This document shows, piece after piece, positions 35,335 through 44,697 of a DNA stretch of 64,000 bases; positions within the stretch are counted from its first letter, which is position 1; each line of letters begins with the position of its first letter. The notes under the pieces were generated by a model. It made no database searches. It was not told where the DNA came from and saw only the letters and a list, made by a program, of their open reading frames with translations. A program made the position numbers and the translations under genes. This stretch comes from 34-65-8 sp963529855 (GTDB lineage Bacteria; Pseudomonadota; Alphaproteobacteria; Sphingomonadales; Sphingomonadaceae): the NCBI GenBank assembly GCA_963529855.1, contig CAURZK010000002.1, positions 62,001 to 126,000 of the forward strand, written 5' to 3'.

Positions 35335-36211
35335 CGCCCGGCTGATAGCAGACCCGGCCTCGCTGGAAACAAGGCTCGATGCCGCCAGCGCCGAATTGGC
35401 GGGGCAGGGCTTGCGCATAGCGGCGGCTGCGATGCTCGATTTCTGCGGTGACGTGCTTCAGTTATCGCTGCCGGAGGGGGATCCCAGGGCGATCCTCGAT
35501 GTGCTCGACCGCCATTTCCAGCCCGCCGACCTGCTTGCCACGACGGGCGAATTCGAACTGCCGCGCCTGTTCGTATCCGACATGGATTCGACGATGATCG
35601 GGCAGGAATGCATCGACGAGCTTGCCGACTTCGCGGGATTCAAGGACCGCGTGGCCGCAATCACCGAGCGTGCGATGCAGGGCGAACTCGATTTCGCCAG
35701 CGCGCTGACCGAACGGGTCGGGCTGCTCGCTGACCTGGACGAGGGCGCGATCGGTCAGTGCCTTGCCGACCGCATTCGCCCCATGGATGGTGCACGCACG
35801 CTGGTTGCGACTCTCAAGGCGCATGGCTGCCGCACGGTGCTGGTGACCGGCGGGTTCCACCACTTTGCCGATCCGGTGGCTGAACAACTCGGCTTCGAAC
35901 GGGTTGTCGGCAATCGGCTCGCTGTTGCAGGCGGGCGGCTGACCGGTGCCCTGAGCGGCCCGATTGCCGACAGCGCGACCAAGCTTGCGGTGCTGGAAGA
36001 AGAAGCGGCTCTGCTTGGTGAAGGTGCGGTGACACTGGCGACTGGTGACGGTGCCAACGACATCCCGATGATTGCGGCAGCGACTTACGGGGTCGCTTAT
36101 CGCGCCAAGCCCAGGGCACGGGCTGCCGCCAATGGCCGGATCGATCGTGGCGATCTGACCAGCGTATTGCGCTTGCTTGGCATTGCCGAAAGCGAATGGT
36201 CCGCAGGTTAG
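35327..36211 (+). CDS. serB: Phosphoserine phosphatase
   Basis: HAD-family enzyme of 294 aa that dephosphorylates phosphoserine, the last step of serine synthesis. The nucleophile motif is SDMDSTMIGQECIDE, followed by the substrate region MQGELDFASALTERVGLL, VLVTGGFHHFADPVAE and the metal motif ATGDGANDIPMI. A TTG at 35327 was chosen as start because AGGAG (35314-35318) lies 8 nt upstream and the frame then opens with a plausible ACT-like N-terminus. Its 5' end overlaps the divergent miaA start. Confidence 0.93.
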   Translation: MLIARLIADPASLETRLDAASAELAGQGLRIAAAAMLDFCGDVLQLSLPEGDPRAILDVLDRHFQPADLLATTGEFELPRLFVSDMDSTMIGQECIDELADFAGFKDRVAAITERAMQGELDFASALTERVGLLADLDEGAIGQCLADRIRPMDGARTLVATLKAHGCRTVLVTGGFHHFADPVAEQLGFERVVGNRLAVAGGRLTGALSGPIADSATKLAVLEEEAALLGEGAVTLATGDGANDIPMIAAATYGVAYRAKPRARAAANGRIDRGDLTSVLRLLGIAESEWSAG

Positions 36212-36212
36212 G

Positions 36213-36881
36213 TCAAAGCCAGCTCGAGATCGTTTCCAGCGATTTCTTCCGGGTAGCGTAATCGGGCACCGTCGCACCGACTGCGGGCTTCCCGGCCACA
36301 ACGATCATCAGAGGCTTCTCGTGATCGGGGCGACCGCAGACCGTTCGCAGGAATCCCATCGGCGACGGGGTGTGCGTGAGCGTCGCAAGTCCCGCCGCGT
36401 GCAGCGTCGTCAGCAGCATGCCGCACGCGATCCCGACGCTTTCGGTGACATAGTAGTTCTGCGCCGCGCCATCTTCCGCGATGCCGCCTTTGCGCTGGGC
36501 GAAGACGACGATCAGCCACGGTGCGATCTCGAGAAACGGCTTGTTGGCATCGGTGCCCAGCGGGGCGAGGGCGGCAAGCCATTCCTCGCTTGCCTTGCCG
36601 ACATAGAAGGCGCGCTCTTCCTCCTCCGCGGCCAGGCGAATGGCACGTTTCGTCTCCAGCGATCCGATTACGGCGAAATGCCAGGGTTGATGATTGGCAC
36701 CGCTTGGCGCTGTGCCGGCGGCGCGGATCGCGTGCTCGATCACTGCCCGCGGGACAGGGTCGGGCGCAAAGTCACGGCAGGTGCGTCGGGCGGCAAGCAG
36801 CCGGTGCATTGCCTCAGCCCGCGCCACCCGGTCGCTATCGGCAAGGTCGGGCAGAGCGTAGGGCAGGGCGGGTTCGGACAT
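36213..36881 (-). CDS. Nitroreductase family protein
   Basis: FMN-dependent nitroreductase-fold enzyme of 222 aa. Flavin-binding motifs are RRTCRDFAPDPVP, AGTAPSGANHQPWHFAVIGS and the helix SVGIACGMLLTTLHAAGLATLTHTPSPMGFL. The set resembles the BluB/iodotyrosine deiodinase-like branch, but I cannot assign a substrate. It is convergent with serB with 1 bp between stops, and divergent from coq4. Confidence 0.88.
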   Translation of the reverse strand: MSEPALPYALPDLADSDRVARAEAMHRLLAARRTCRDFAPDPVPRAVIEHAIRAAGTAPSGANHQPWHFAVIGSLETKRAIRLAAEEEERAFYVGKASEEWLAALAPLGTDANKPFLEIAPWLIVVFAQRKGGIAEDGAAQNYYVTESVGIACGMLLTTLHAAGLATLTHTPSPMGFLRTVCGRPDHEKPLMIVVAGKPAVGATVPDYATRKKSLETISSWL

Positions 36882-36941
36882 GACTTTACCTAGCGTTTTG
36901 GCGCGCACGGAAACACTTGTTAAGCGGCAGAGCTTACAATA

Positions 36942-37766
36942 ATGTCAGTAGCAGAAAGCAACGGAGCCTTCGCAATGGCGCTGCTCGACCGCCCGCTTGT
37001 CCATCCCGACCGCAAGATCAGCGGCATGCGCCCGATCAAGGCCTGGCGTCATTTCCGCAAGCTGGTCGCGGACAAGGAAGACACCGCGCAGGTATTCCAC
37101 ATCATCGAAGCGCTGAAAGGCGAGAAGAGCCACCGCATGGCGTGGGACTTCATCCGTTCGGCCGAAGGGCAACGGTATCTAGCGAACGAAGTCGATATTC
37201 CCGCCATGCTCGACGATCACGCGCGCTGGGCCGATTGCGGCCACAATACCGTGGCGGCCCACTACATCGCCTTCATGAGGCGCGAGGGGTTGAGCGCGGC
37301 GGGCCTGGTTGAGGAATCGCACCGCTGGCTCCCTGCCGATCAGCGGCCCAACGACCTGACCGAATGGTATTTCGAGCGGCTGCGCGACACGCACGATCTT
37401 CACCACGTGCTCACCGGTTATGGCCGCGATGCGCTGGGCGAGGCGGCGCTGCTGGGTTTCAGCTACGAACAGAACCACAATCGCGGGGTCTGGTTCATCG
37501 CTTATGCCGGCGCGCGCGAGATCAGGAAGCGGACCCGGACCCGCGCTCCGATATATGCTGCGATCAACGAAGGGCGGCGGCTTGGGCGGGCGGCGGCGAA
37601 GCTGGCGCACATGGATGTCGAGGCGGTGATGCGCGAAGATATCAGCGCGGCGCGCGCACGGCTGGGTATCGGGCGGCCCGAGATCTATTTCGACTGCCTG
37701 CGGATACTGCGCGAGGAAGGTACGCTGGAAAGCGAACTGATGGCTCCGCAGCCCGCCGCTGCCTGA
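36942..37766 (+). CDS. Ubiquinone biosynthesis protein COQ4 homologue
   Basis: A 274-aa COQ4-family protein. The metal motif H-D-x2-H-x11-E is intact in THDLHHVLTGYGRDALGEAALL. Eukaryotic COQ4 acts on ring carbon C1 during ubiquinone synthesis; the same job is inferred here. The ATG at 36942 is the first in frame; an alternative near MALLDRP is possible. It is a single gene convergent with purL, with 35 bp between stops. Confidence 0.9.
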   Translation: MSVAESNGAFAMALLDRPLVHPDRKISGMRPIKAWRHFRKLVADKEDTAQVFHIIEALKGEKSHRMAWDFIRSAEGQRYLANEVDIPAMLDDHARWADCGHNTVAAHYIAFMRREGLSAAGLVEESHRWLPADQRPNDLTEWYFERLRDTHDLHHVLTGYGRDALGEAALLGFSYEQNHNRGVWFIAYAGAREIRKRTRTRAPIYAAINEGRRLGRAAAKLAHMDVEAVMREDISAARARLGIGRPEIYFDCLRILREEGTLESELMAPQPAAA

Positions 37767-37801
37767 CCTTCAGCGGCGAGGCAGCGTGCGCAGGCTGCTG
37801 A

Positions 37802-40036
37802 TTACCGTTCCATCCAGTCGCTGAAGAAGCTCTCGTGCGCCTCCCGCAGGGCGGCGAGCGGGGTATCGAGGACGGCGTCCCCGCCAACCTGGCCCAGCCG
37901 GCGGAAACCGATTTGCGCGGTTTCCGCGTTCTCGGTCCCCTTCGCCAGCACAGCATTGAGCGCTTCGGTATCGGGCACAGTGACGATGTAGCGTCCCTGG
38001 TCCTCGCCGAACCACCACTGCGCAGGCGTGTATTCCGGATTGCCTTCGACCGATGCGCCGATGCCGCCAGCCAGCGCCATTTCCGCCAGCGCCACGGCGA
38101 GGCCACCGTCGGAAATGTCATGCACTGCGTTGACAAGGCCATCGGCGATCAGCTGTCGGATGATTTCGCCCGCATTGCGTTCGATGGTGAGGTCGGTCGG
38201 CGGGGTGCGCCCGCCTTCGCTGCCGTGCACGACCTCCAGCCACAGCGACTTGCCCAGATGCGAGCGGGTGGGATCGGGGCGGGCCCAGAACTCGGGCCCG
38301 ACGAGGTAGATCGTGTCGCCTTCGTTCTTGAATCCCATCGTCATCATCGCGGAATAATCCTCGATTATGCCGACGCCGCCAATGGCCGGGGTCGGCAGGA
38401 TCGCGCTGCCCCCGCCTGTCGCCTTGCTCTCGTTATAGAGGCTGACGTTGCCGCTCACGATCGGGAAGTCCAATGCGCGGCAGGCATCGCCCATGCCTTC
38501 GAGCGCGTGGACGAGCTGCGCCATGATCTCCGGCCGCTGGGGATTGGCGAAGTTGAGGCAGTTGGTGACCGCCAGTGGCCGCGCGCCGACCGCGCACAAA
38601 TTGCGGTAAGCCTCCGCGATCGCCTGCTTGCCGCCCTCATAGGGGTCCGCATAGACGTAACGCGGGGTGCAATCGGTGGTTATCGCCAGCGCTTTCTTCG
38701 TGCCGTGCACCCGCACCACGCCCGCGTCGCCGCCGGTCTGTAGCGTGTCCGCGCCAACTTGGCTGTCGTATTGCTGGCTGATCCAGCGCTTGCTGGCAAG
38801 GTTGGGGCTAGCTATCAGCTCGAGCAGGTCCGCGCCGATATCGGTGCTGCCGGGCACTTCAGCGAGCGGTTTGACCTGCGCCCAGGCGGTATATTCATCC
38901 TTTGACAGATAGGGCCGGTCATACAGCGGCGCATCGGCAGCCAGGGGACCCAGCGGAATGTCGCACACCACTTCGCCCTGCCATTCCAGCACCATGTGGC
39001 CGGTATCGGTAACTTCCCCGATAACAGCGAAATCGAGCTCCCACTTGCGGAAGATCGCCTCGGCCATCGCTTCCTTGCCGGGCTTCAGAACCATGAGCAT
39101 CCGCTCCTGGCTCTCGCTCAACATCATTTCGTAGGGGGTCATCCCCTCTTCGCGGCAGGGGACGTTGTCCATGACGAGGCGGATGCCCGCCTTGCCATTG
39201 GTCGCCATCTCGACGCTGGACGAGGTGAGACCCGCTGCGCCCATGTCCTGGATTGCAACGATCGCGTCGGTCGCCATCAGTTCGAGGCACGCCTCGATCA
39301 GCAGCTTCTCGGTGAAGGGGTCGCCGACCTGCACGGTGGGGCGCTTGGCCTCGGCATCTTCGCCGAAGTCCGCGCTCGCCATGGTCGCGCCGTGGATGCC
39401 GTCGCGCCCGGTCTTGCTGCCGACGTAAACGATCGGATTGCCCACGCCCGTCGCGGCGGAATAGAAGATCTTGTCGGCGTCCGCCACGCCAACCGTCATC
39501 GCGTTGACGAGGATGTTGCCATCATATGCCGGGTGGAAATTGGTCTCGCCCGCGATAGTCGGCACGCCCACGCAGTTGCCGTAGCCGCCGATGCCCGCAA
39601 CCACGCCCTTGACCAGATGCTGCATCTTGGGGTGGTCGGGTCGGCCAAAGCGCAGCGCATTGGCATTTGCGACAGGGCGCGCGCCCATGGTGAACACGTC
39701 GCGCAGGATTCCGCCAACGCCCGTCGCCGCGCCCTGATAGGGTTCGATGTAACTCGGGTGGTTGTGGCTCTCCATCTTGAAGATCGCCGCCTGCCCGTCA
39801 CCGATATCGATCACGCCGGCATTCTCGCCCGGACCGCAGATCACCCACGGCGCCTCGGTCGGCAGCTTCTTGAGGTGGAGGCGCGAGCTCTTGTAGCTGC
39901 AATGCTCCGACCACATCACCGAAAATATGCCCAGTTCCACCAGATTGGGCTCACGGCCCAGGGCATGGAGCACACGCTCGTATTCTTCAGGGCTGAGACC
40001 GTGGGACTCGACGATATCGGGGGTGATCGCGCTCAT
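37802..40036 (-). CDS. purL: Phosphoribosylformylglycinamidine synthase subunit PurL
   Basis: Synthetase subunit of the small (PurLQS-type) enzyme, 744 aa, which converts FGAR to FGAM in purine synthesis with ammonia from PurQ. Signatures are WSEHCSYKSSRLHLKKLPT, KMESHNHPSYIEPYQGAATGVGGILRDVFTMGARP, GVPTIAGET and DISDGGLAVALAEMAL. The start was set at ATG 40036. PurS and PurQ are not in the window. Confidence 0.96.
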   Translation of the reverse strand: MSAITPDIVESHGLSPEEYERVLHALGREPNLVELGIFSVMWSEHCSYKSSRLHLKKLPTEAPWVICGPGENAGVIDIGDGQAAIFKMESHNHPSYIEPYQGAATGVGGILRDVFTMGARPVANANALRFGRPDHPKMQHLVKGVVAGIGGYGNCVGVPTIAGETNFHPAYDGNILVNAMTVGVADADKIFYSAATGVGNPIVYVGSKTGRDGIHGATMASADFGEDAEAKRPTVQVGDPFTEKLLIEACLELMATDAIVAIQDMGAAGLTSSSVEMATNGKAGIRLVMDNVPCREEGMTPYEMMLSESQERMLMVLKPGKEAMAEAIFRKWELDFAVIGEVTDTGHMVLEWQGEVVCDIPLGPLAADAPLYDRPYLSKDEYTAWAQVKPLAEVPGSTDIGADLLELIASPNLASKRWISQQYDSQVGADTLQTGGDAGVVRVHGTKKALAITTDCTPRYVYADPYEGGKQAIAEAYRNLCAVGARPLAVTNCLNFANPQRPEIMAQLVHALEGMGDACRALDFPIVSGNVSLYNESKATGGGSAILPTPAIGGVGIIEDYSAMMTMGFKNEGDTIYLVGPEFWARPDPTRSHLGKSLWLEVVHGSEGGRTPPTDLTIERNAGEIIRQLIADGLVNAVHDISDGGLAVALAEMALAGGIGASVEGNPEYTPAQWWFGEDQGRYIVTVPDTEALNAVLAKGTENAETAQIGFRRLGQVGGDAVLDTPLAALREAHESFFSDWMER

Positions 40037-40055
40037 GCGCGCGCCCATAACCTCG

Positions 40056-40727
40056 TCAGGACGCGACCGCCAGCCCCACCTCCCGCTTATGTCGGCGGGT
40101 CGATCCGACCCACGCGGCAAAGAACGTGGCGATCAGGAACGCGAACAGCGCCATCAGGAAATAGCGAGCGCTGACTTCTTCCATCGGCGGGCCGAACCAG
40201 TTGATCGTCTGCAGCGACAGCAGCATTGCCAGCAGGATCAGCGGCGGCATCATCGGCCCCTTGGTCCGCCGCAGGTACCACCAGAGGCATAAGCCCACGA
40301 GCGTCAGCTCGACCACGATGGTTGCCGCTGGCGCATTCCACAGGCCCATGCCGAGCTTGGCATCGCCGCCAGCCAGGGTGAGATCGGGCCGGTGGACGAG
40401 CAGGTCCAGGAACCAGTGCGATACCACAACCGCACCGCCGATCAGCGCGGCCGTCGTCCCCTGCCGCGTCACCAGCATGACGAGCGCGAATGCCAGAGCC
40501 CAGACGAACGCGCCCAGCAGGCTGTGTGTATATGGCATGTGATAAAGGTCGAGCGGGTTCATCGCGGTGATCCCCGGCACGACCCGCATCTTCTCGATCC
40601 CGACCGTCGCGAAAACGAAAAACCCCCAATCGATAAGTTGCCCGGCCACGAAAAGCGTGCCGAGGCCCGGTGCTTTCTTGCTCAGCGCCGCGGCAGCGAA
40701 GGCAGGTGCCCAGTGTCCGATGAACAT
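40056..40727 (-). CDS. Membrane protein, possible YdjM-like metal-dependent hydrolase
   Basis: A 223-aa protein with about six hydrophobic segments. Buried His/Asp residues (FIGHWAPA, GQLIDWGFF, MPYTHSLLG, SHWFLDLLVHRPDL) resemble the YdjM/LexA-binding membrane hydrolase family, which is my tentative placement. It starts at ATG 40727, 5 nt after the DUF2177 stop, so the two are likely co-translated. It lies 19 bp from purL on the same strand. Confidence 0.6.
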   Translation of the reverse strand: MFIGHWAPAFAAAALSKKAPGLGTLFVAGQLIDWGFFVFATVGIEKMRVVPGITAMNPLDLYHMPYTHSLLGAFVWALAFALVMLVTRQGTTAALIGGAVVVSHWFLDLLVHRPDLTLAGGDAKLGMGLWNAPAATIVVELTLVGLCLWWYLRRTKGPMMPPLILLAMLLSLQTINWFGPPMEEVSARYFLMALFAFLIATFFAAWVGSTRRHKREVGLAVAS

Positions 40728-40732
40728 CGCGG

Positions 40733-41134
40733 TCAGCTCGCAAACCGGAGCGCAGCCCAGGCGGCCGCGGCCGAGGCGATCGCAGTTGCGAAGGCACCCC
40801 AGGCAATGTCCATCACGCTGATCTGGGTGGACCAGACCTTCATCACCGCCTGGCTGGTCAGATCGAACGTGGCATAACACAGCCCGCCCAGCAGCGCGCC
40901 GTTGATCAGCGCGGTGCTGACCTGGCCGCTTTCGATCCCCGGGCGCACCGCGAACCACACCATCCCGGCAAGGTAGAGCAGGTAGAATGCAGCCGCCGGT
41001 GCCACGCGAAACTGGGCGGCCATGATCTCTCCGATCACGGGGCGGTAAAGATTGGGCCCGGCCCAGCGCAGCCACAGCGCATCGAGGACCCCGAAAACGG
41101 CCCCGGCCGCGAGATATGCGACAATCCACCTCAT
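40733..41134 (-). CDS. DUF2177 family membrane protein
   Basis: A 133-aa protein with four predicted membrane helices, matching DUF2177 with VFGVLDALWLRWAGPNLYRPVIG, LLYLAGMVWFAVRPG and GGLCYATFDLTSQAVMKVWSTQISVMDIAWG. The family has no assigned function. It precedes the YdjM-like gene by 5 nt. Confidence 0.85.
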   Translation of the reverse strand: MRWIVAYLAAGAVFGVLDALWLRWAGPNLYRPVIGEIMAAQFRVAPAAAFYLLYLAGMVWFAVRPGIESGQVSTALINGALLGGLCYATFDLTSQAVMKVWSTQISVMDIAWGAFATAIASAAAAWAALRFAS

Positions 41135-41196
41135 ATGGCTCTCCCCTGTTGCCGCGCAGCTTGACCAAGCCGCGACCGGTGGTCAATGCTTGGCCG

Positions 41197-41448
41197 ATGG
41201 CAGAGGGCATTCCGGACATCGCGCAGATGTCGTTCGAAGAAGCGTTGCAGGCGTTGGAAAAGGTCGTGCGCGACCTGGAAAGCGGGGAAGTCCCGCTCGA
41301 TCGCTCGATCGACCTGTATGAACGGGGCGAGGAATTGCGACGTCATTGCCAGGCGCGGCTCGATGCAGCCCAGGCCCGGATCGAGAAGATCGTCGCCGGA
41401 CCGGATGGGCGGGCGAGCGGCACTGTACCCTTCGACACCGATGGCTGA
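41197..41448 (+). CDS. xseB: Exodeoxyribonuclease VII small subunit
   Basis: An 83-aa helical subunit of exonuclease VII, with the family core FEEALQALEKVVRDLESGEVPLDRSIDLYERGEELRRHC. ExoVII degrades single-stranded DNA in repair; the large subunit gene xseA is not in the window. The start at ATG 41197 removes 27 unsupported residues. It overlaps ispA by 8 nt, a common xseB-ispA arrangement. Confidence 0.95.
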   Translation: MAEGIPDIAQMSFEEALQALEKVVRDLESGEVPLDRSIDLYERGEELRRHCQARLDAAQARIEKIVAGPDGRASGTVPFDTDG

Positions 41449-42358
41449 CATGCAACTGGTCGAATCGTCGCGCGCCATCCTCGCCGAAGGGTTGGAGCGC
41501 ATCCAGCGCGAAGTCGACGCGGCTTTCGACGAGCTCCTGCCGATGCCCGAAGACACGCGCGCGCGGCTGGTCGAGGCCATGCGTTATGCGGCGATCGGCG
41601 GGGGCAAGCGCGTTCGCCCGCTGCTCGTCGCTTCGGTAGCGGCACTTTACGGAGTCGACCGGGAAGTCGCGGTGCGGACTGGCTGCGCGGTAGAGGCAAT
41701 TCACGTCTATTCGCTGATCCACGACGATCTGCCCTGCATGGATGATGACGACCTGCGCCATGGCAAGCCGACCCTTCACCGCGCCTATGACGAGGCGACA
41801 GCGGTGCTCGCGGGGGATTCGCTCCATGCGCTGGCGTTCGAAATCCTCGCCGACCCGGCGATCAGCGGCGATCCGTTTGTCCGGGCCGAACTCGTCGCCA
41901 CGCTGGCCGGAGCGAGCGGCATGAACGGCATGGCGGGCGGCCAGATGATGGACATGGCGGCAGGGAGTGCAGACTACGACCTGCCTACCATTACGCGCCT
42001 GCAGCAGCTCAAGACCGGGGCGCTGCTGGCAGCTTCGGTGGAAATGGGTGCGATCCTGGGGCGGGTTCCGCCCGAAGGTCGTGGGCACCTGCGCGCTTAC
42101 GCCCGCGACATCGGCCTTGCTTTCCAGATCGCCGACGACCTGCTCGATCACGAAGGGGACGAGGCCAAGGCGGGCAAGGCGCTGCGCAAGGATGACGAGC
42201 AGGGCAAGCAGACCTTCGTCACCCTGATGGGTGCGGGCAAAGCTCGCGAACAGGCGCGTGCGCTGGTCGAACAGGCCATCGGCCACCTCGGCTCCCACGG
42301 CAGCGAAGCAGACCTGCTGCGCGCGCTGGCGCGGTTTATCGTGGAGCGCGATCGATGA
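41441..42358 (+). CDS. ispA: Farnesyl diphosphate synthase (polyprenyl synthetase)
   Basis: Trans-prenyl transferase of 305 aa that makes farnesyl diphosphate for ubiquinone, peptidoglycan lipid carrier and carotenoids. The first aspartate-rich motif is HDDLPCMDDDDLRHGKPT and the second is DDLLD in FQIADDLLDHEGD; GGKRVRPLL and LKTGALLAASVEMG are also present. The position beside xseB supports ispA. The ATG at 41441 overlaps xseB; the ATG at 41450 is possible. The stop overlaps coaD by 4 nt. Confidence 0.93.
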   Translation: MADMQLVESSRAILAEGLERIQREVDAAFDELLPMPEDTRARLVEAMRYAAIGGGKRVRPLLVASVAALYGVDREVAVRTGCAVEAIHVYSLIHDDLPCMDDDDLRHGKPTLHRAYDEATAVLAGDSLHALAFEILADPAISGDPFVRAELVATLAGASGMNGMAGGQMMDMAAGSADYDLPTITRLQQLKTGALLAASVEMGAILGRVPPEGRGHLRAYARDIGLAFQIADDLLDHEGDEAKAGKALRKDDEQGKQTFVTLMGAGKAREQARALVEQAIGHLGSHGSEADLLRALARFIVERDR

Positions 42359-42870
42359 ACAAAGAACGCATCGGCGTTTATCCGGGCACATTCGATCCGA
42401 TCACGCTCGGCCATGCCGACATCATCCGGCGCGGCAGCACCCTGGTCGACCGGCTGATCGTGGGGGTGACCACCAACCCATCCAAGAACCCCATGTTCGA
42501 TACCGAAGAACGCCTGGCCATGACCCGGCGCGAGGTCGCGGCGCTGGGGCTCGACAATGTCGAGGTGGTCGGTTTCAACGCGCTGCTGGTCAAGTTCGCG
42601 CGCAAGCAGGGCGCCAACGTGCTGATCCGGGGGCTGCGCGCGGTCGCGGATTTCGAGTACGAATACCAGATGGCGGGCATGAACCAGCAGCTCGACCAGG
42701 CGATCGAGACGGTCTTCCTGATGGCGGACGTCTCGCTCCAGCCGATCGCGTCCAAGCTGGTCAAGGAAATCGCCCTGTTCGGCGGCGATATCGCCCCGTT
42801 CGTCAGCCCCGCGGTGTGCAGGGAAGTGATCGCACGGGTCGATCAAATCGGTCGCCTCGGCGATTACTGA
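42355..42870 (+). CDS. coaD: Pantetheine-phosphate adenylyltransferase
   Basis: Fourth step of coenzyme A synthesis, 171 aa. The nucleotidyltransferase motif is YPGTFDPITLGHADIIRRG, with GLRAVADFEYEYQMAGMN and LQPIASKLVKEIA as the substrate and ATP regions. The start overlaps the ispA stop (ATGA), so the two are translationally coupled. Confidence 0.97.
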   Translation: MNKERIGVYPGTFDPITLGHADIIRRGSTLVDRLIVGVTTNPSKNPMFDTEERLAMTRREVAALGLDNVEVVGFNALLVKFARKQGANVLIRGLRAVADFEYEYQMAGMNQQLDQAIETVFLMADVSLQPIASKLVKEIALFGGDIAPFVSPAVCREVIARVDQIGRLGDY

Positions 42871-42959
42871 TCGCAAGCGCGCGCCTCGCCATCATTCATT
42901 GAAGTGTCAGCCTGCTCCGGCTAGTGCGCGGCGGAATTGCAAGGACCCGACGGATACCC

Positions 42960-43628
42960 ATGATCAAGCGCCTGTTCGTTGCTGCCGGAGCCGTTGCCGC
43001 TCTTGCCCTGTCACCCGTCACCGCTGCCGCGCAGGAAGAAGCTCCGGCCGCGCCGCGCGTTTACCAGCCGGTCAATTTCGACGCGACGGCCGACCTTGAG
43101 AACATCCTGCTGCTCGATCTGTCGAACGGGCAGCGCGTCTCCATTCGCCTGATGCCCGACTGGGCACCCAACCATGTCGAGCGGATCAAGACGTTGACGC
43201 GCCAGGGCTTCTATGACGGGGTGATCTTCCACCGCGTGATCGACGGGTTCATGGCGCAGACCGGCGATCCGACCGGCACCGGGCAGGGCGGTTCGCAGCT
43301 TCCCGACCTGCAGCAGGAATTCAATCCCATGCCGCACGTTCGCGGCACCGTTTCGATGGCGCGCGCCCAATCGGAAGACAGCGCGAACAGCCAGTTCTTC
43401 ATCGTGTTCTACCCCCGTTTCTCGCTCGATCGCGACTACACCAACTTTGGCCGCGTGATCGGCAACATGGCGGCGGTCGACGCTATCCAGCGGGGCGAGC
43501 CGCCGGCGAACCCGACGCGCATCCTGCAAGCTTCGATCGCGGCCGATGGCAAGCCGGTACCGGTCGCTCCGGCACCGCAGCCGGCCGAGATCACTGCTGA
43601 CGCGCTCAACGCGCCGATCGAGGAATAA
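42960..43628 (+). CDS. Periplasmic peptidyl-prolyl isomerase, cyclophilin type
   Basis: A 222-aa cyclophilin with an N-terminal signal peptide (cleavage likely after AAAQ, near residue 25). Catalytic motifs are FHRVIDGFMAQTGDPTGTGQGGSQLP and SQFFIVFYPRFSLDRDYTNFGRVIGNM. It catalyses proline isomerisation in exported proteins. The C-terminal tail is proline-rich. It lies 19 bp upstream of queA. Confidence 0.92.
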   Translation: MIKRLFVAAGAVAALALSPVTAAAQEEAPAAPRVYQPVNFDATADLENILLLDLSNGQRVSIRLMPDWAPNHVERIKTLTRQGFYDGVIFHRVIDGFMAQTGDPTGTGQGGSQLPDLQQEFNPMPHVRGTVSMARAQSEDSANSQFFIVFYPRFSLDRDYTNFGRVIGNMAAVDAIQRGEPPANPTRILQASIAADGKPVPVAPAPQPAEITADALNAPIEE

Positions 43629-43647
43629 ACGGGCACGGGGGCACGCC

Positions 43648-44682
43648 ATGCGTGTCGATCTGTTCGATTTCGCGCTGCCGCAGGAACTGATCGCGCTGCG
43701 GCCGGTCAGCCCGCGTGATGCAGCGCGCATGCTCGTCGCGATCGGCGACAGCGCGCTCGACGATCGTGTGGTTCGCGACCTGCCGGAATTGCTTCGCGCA
43801 GGCGACATACTGGTGTTCAACGACACCCGCGTGATCCCGGCACAGCTCGAGGGCTTGCGGGGCGAGGCGCGGATCGGCGCGACTCTCCACAAGCGGATCG
43901 ACCTGCGCCGCTGGCAAGCCTTCGTGCGCAATGCCAAGCGTCTGCGCGAAGGGGACCGGATCGATTTTGCTGCCGGGGTTTCCGCCATTGCCGAGGCCCG
44001 CCACGCCGACGGCAGCTTTACCCTGGCGTTCGCGGGGGAGGAACCGGTAGAGGTTCTGCTCGAACGCGCGGGGCGCATGCCGCTTCCACCTTACATCGCC
44101 GGCAAGCGAGCGACGGACGAGCGCGACCGGGAAGATTATCAGACCATGTTCGCGCAGAAAGATGGCGCTGTTGCCGCTCCCACTGCAGCGCTGCATTTCA
44201 CGCCTGAGTTGATCGCGGCTCTCGATGCGGCAGGCGTAGGGCGCGAAACGCTGACGCTGCATGTCGGCGCGGGCACGTTTCTGCCGGTGAAGGCCGAAGA
44301 TACCGCCGACCACGCGATGCACGCCGAATGGGGGCGGATCGACGCCGCAGTCGCCGATCGCCTCAACGCCGCGCGTGCCGCTGGCGGCCGGGTGATCGCC
44401 GTCGGCACGACTAGCCTGCGCCTGCTCGAAAGCGCAACCGGCGAAGACCGCGTCATCCGCCCGTTCGAAGGCGATACGGCGATCTTCATCACGCCCGGTT
44501 ACACTTTCCGGGCCATCGACGGGCTGATGACCAACTTCCATTTGCCCAAATCGACCCTGTTCATGCTGGTGAGCGCGCTGATGGGTCGCGAGCGGATGCA
44601 GCAGGTCTACGCCCACGCCATCGCCCAGCGGTACCGGTTCTACTCCTACGGCGATTCCTCGCTACTCATTCCCCGGGATTGA
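43648..44682 (+). CDS. queA: tRNA preQ1(34) S-adenosylmethionine ribosyltransferase-isomerase
   Basis: Enzyme of 344 aa that converts preQ1 at tRNA position 34 to epoxyqueuosine. Motifs are YELPQELIA-like LFDFALPQELIALRPVSPRDAAR, ILVFNDTRVIPA, FTPELIAALDAAG, LHVGAGTFLPVK and MTNFHLPKSTLFMLVSALMG. The ATG at 43648 begins the family N-terminus. It is separated from tgt, the earlier queuosine step, by an ABC exporter and a DUF481 gene. Confidence 0.96.
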   Translation: MRVDLFDFALPQELIALRPVSPRDAARMLVAIGDSALDDRVVRDLPELLRAGDILVFNDTRVIPAQLEGLRGEARIGATLHKRIDLRRWQAFVRNAKRLREGDRIDFAAGVSAIAEARHADGSFTLAFAGEEPVEVLLERAGRMPLPPYIAGKRATDERDREDYQTMFAQKDGAVAAPTAALHFTPELIAALDAAGVGRETLTLHVGAGTFLPVKAEDTADHAMHAEWGRIDAAVADRLNAARAAGGRVIAVGTTSLRLLESATGEDRVIRPFEGDTAIFITPGYTFRAIDGLMTNFHLPKSTLFMLVSALMGRERMQQVYAHAIAQRYRFYSYGDSSLLIPRD

Positions 44683-44697
44683 CGCTAGCTCGGTGCG

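Noticed and set aside
36917..36934. Possible CtrA site (TTAA ... TTAC) upstream of coq4
   Set aside because: The spacing is 10 bp rather than 7 and the second half is imperfect.
38996..40174. 392-codon frame antisense to purL
   Set aside because: It is opposite PurL and has no recognisable motif.
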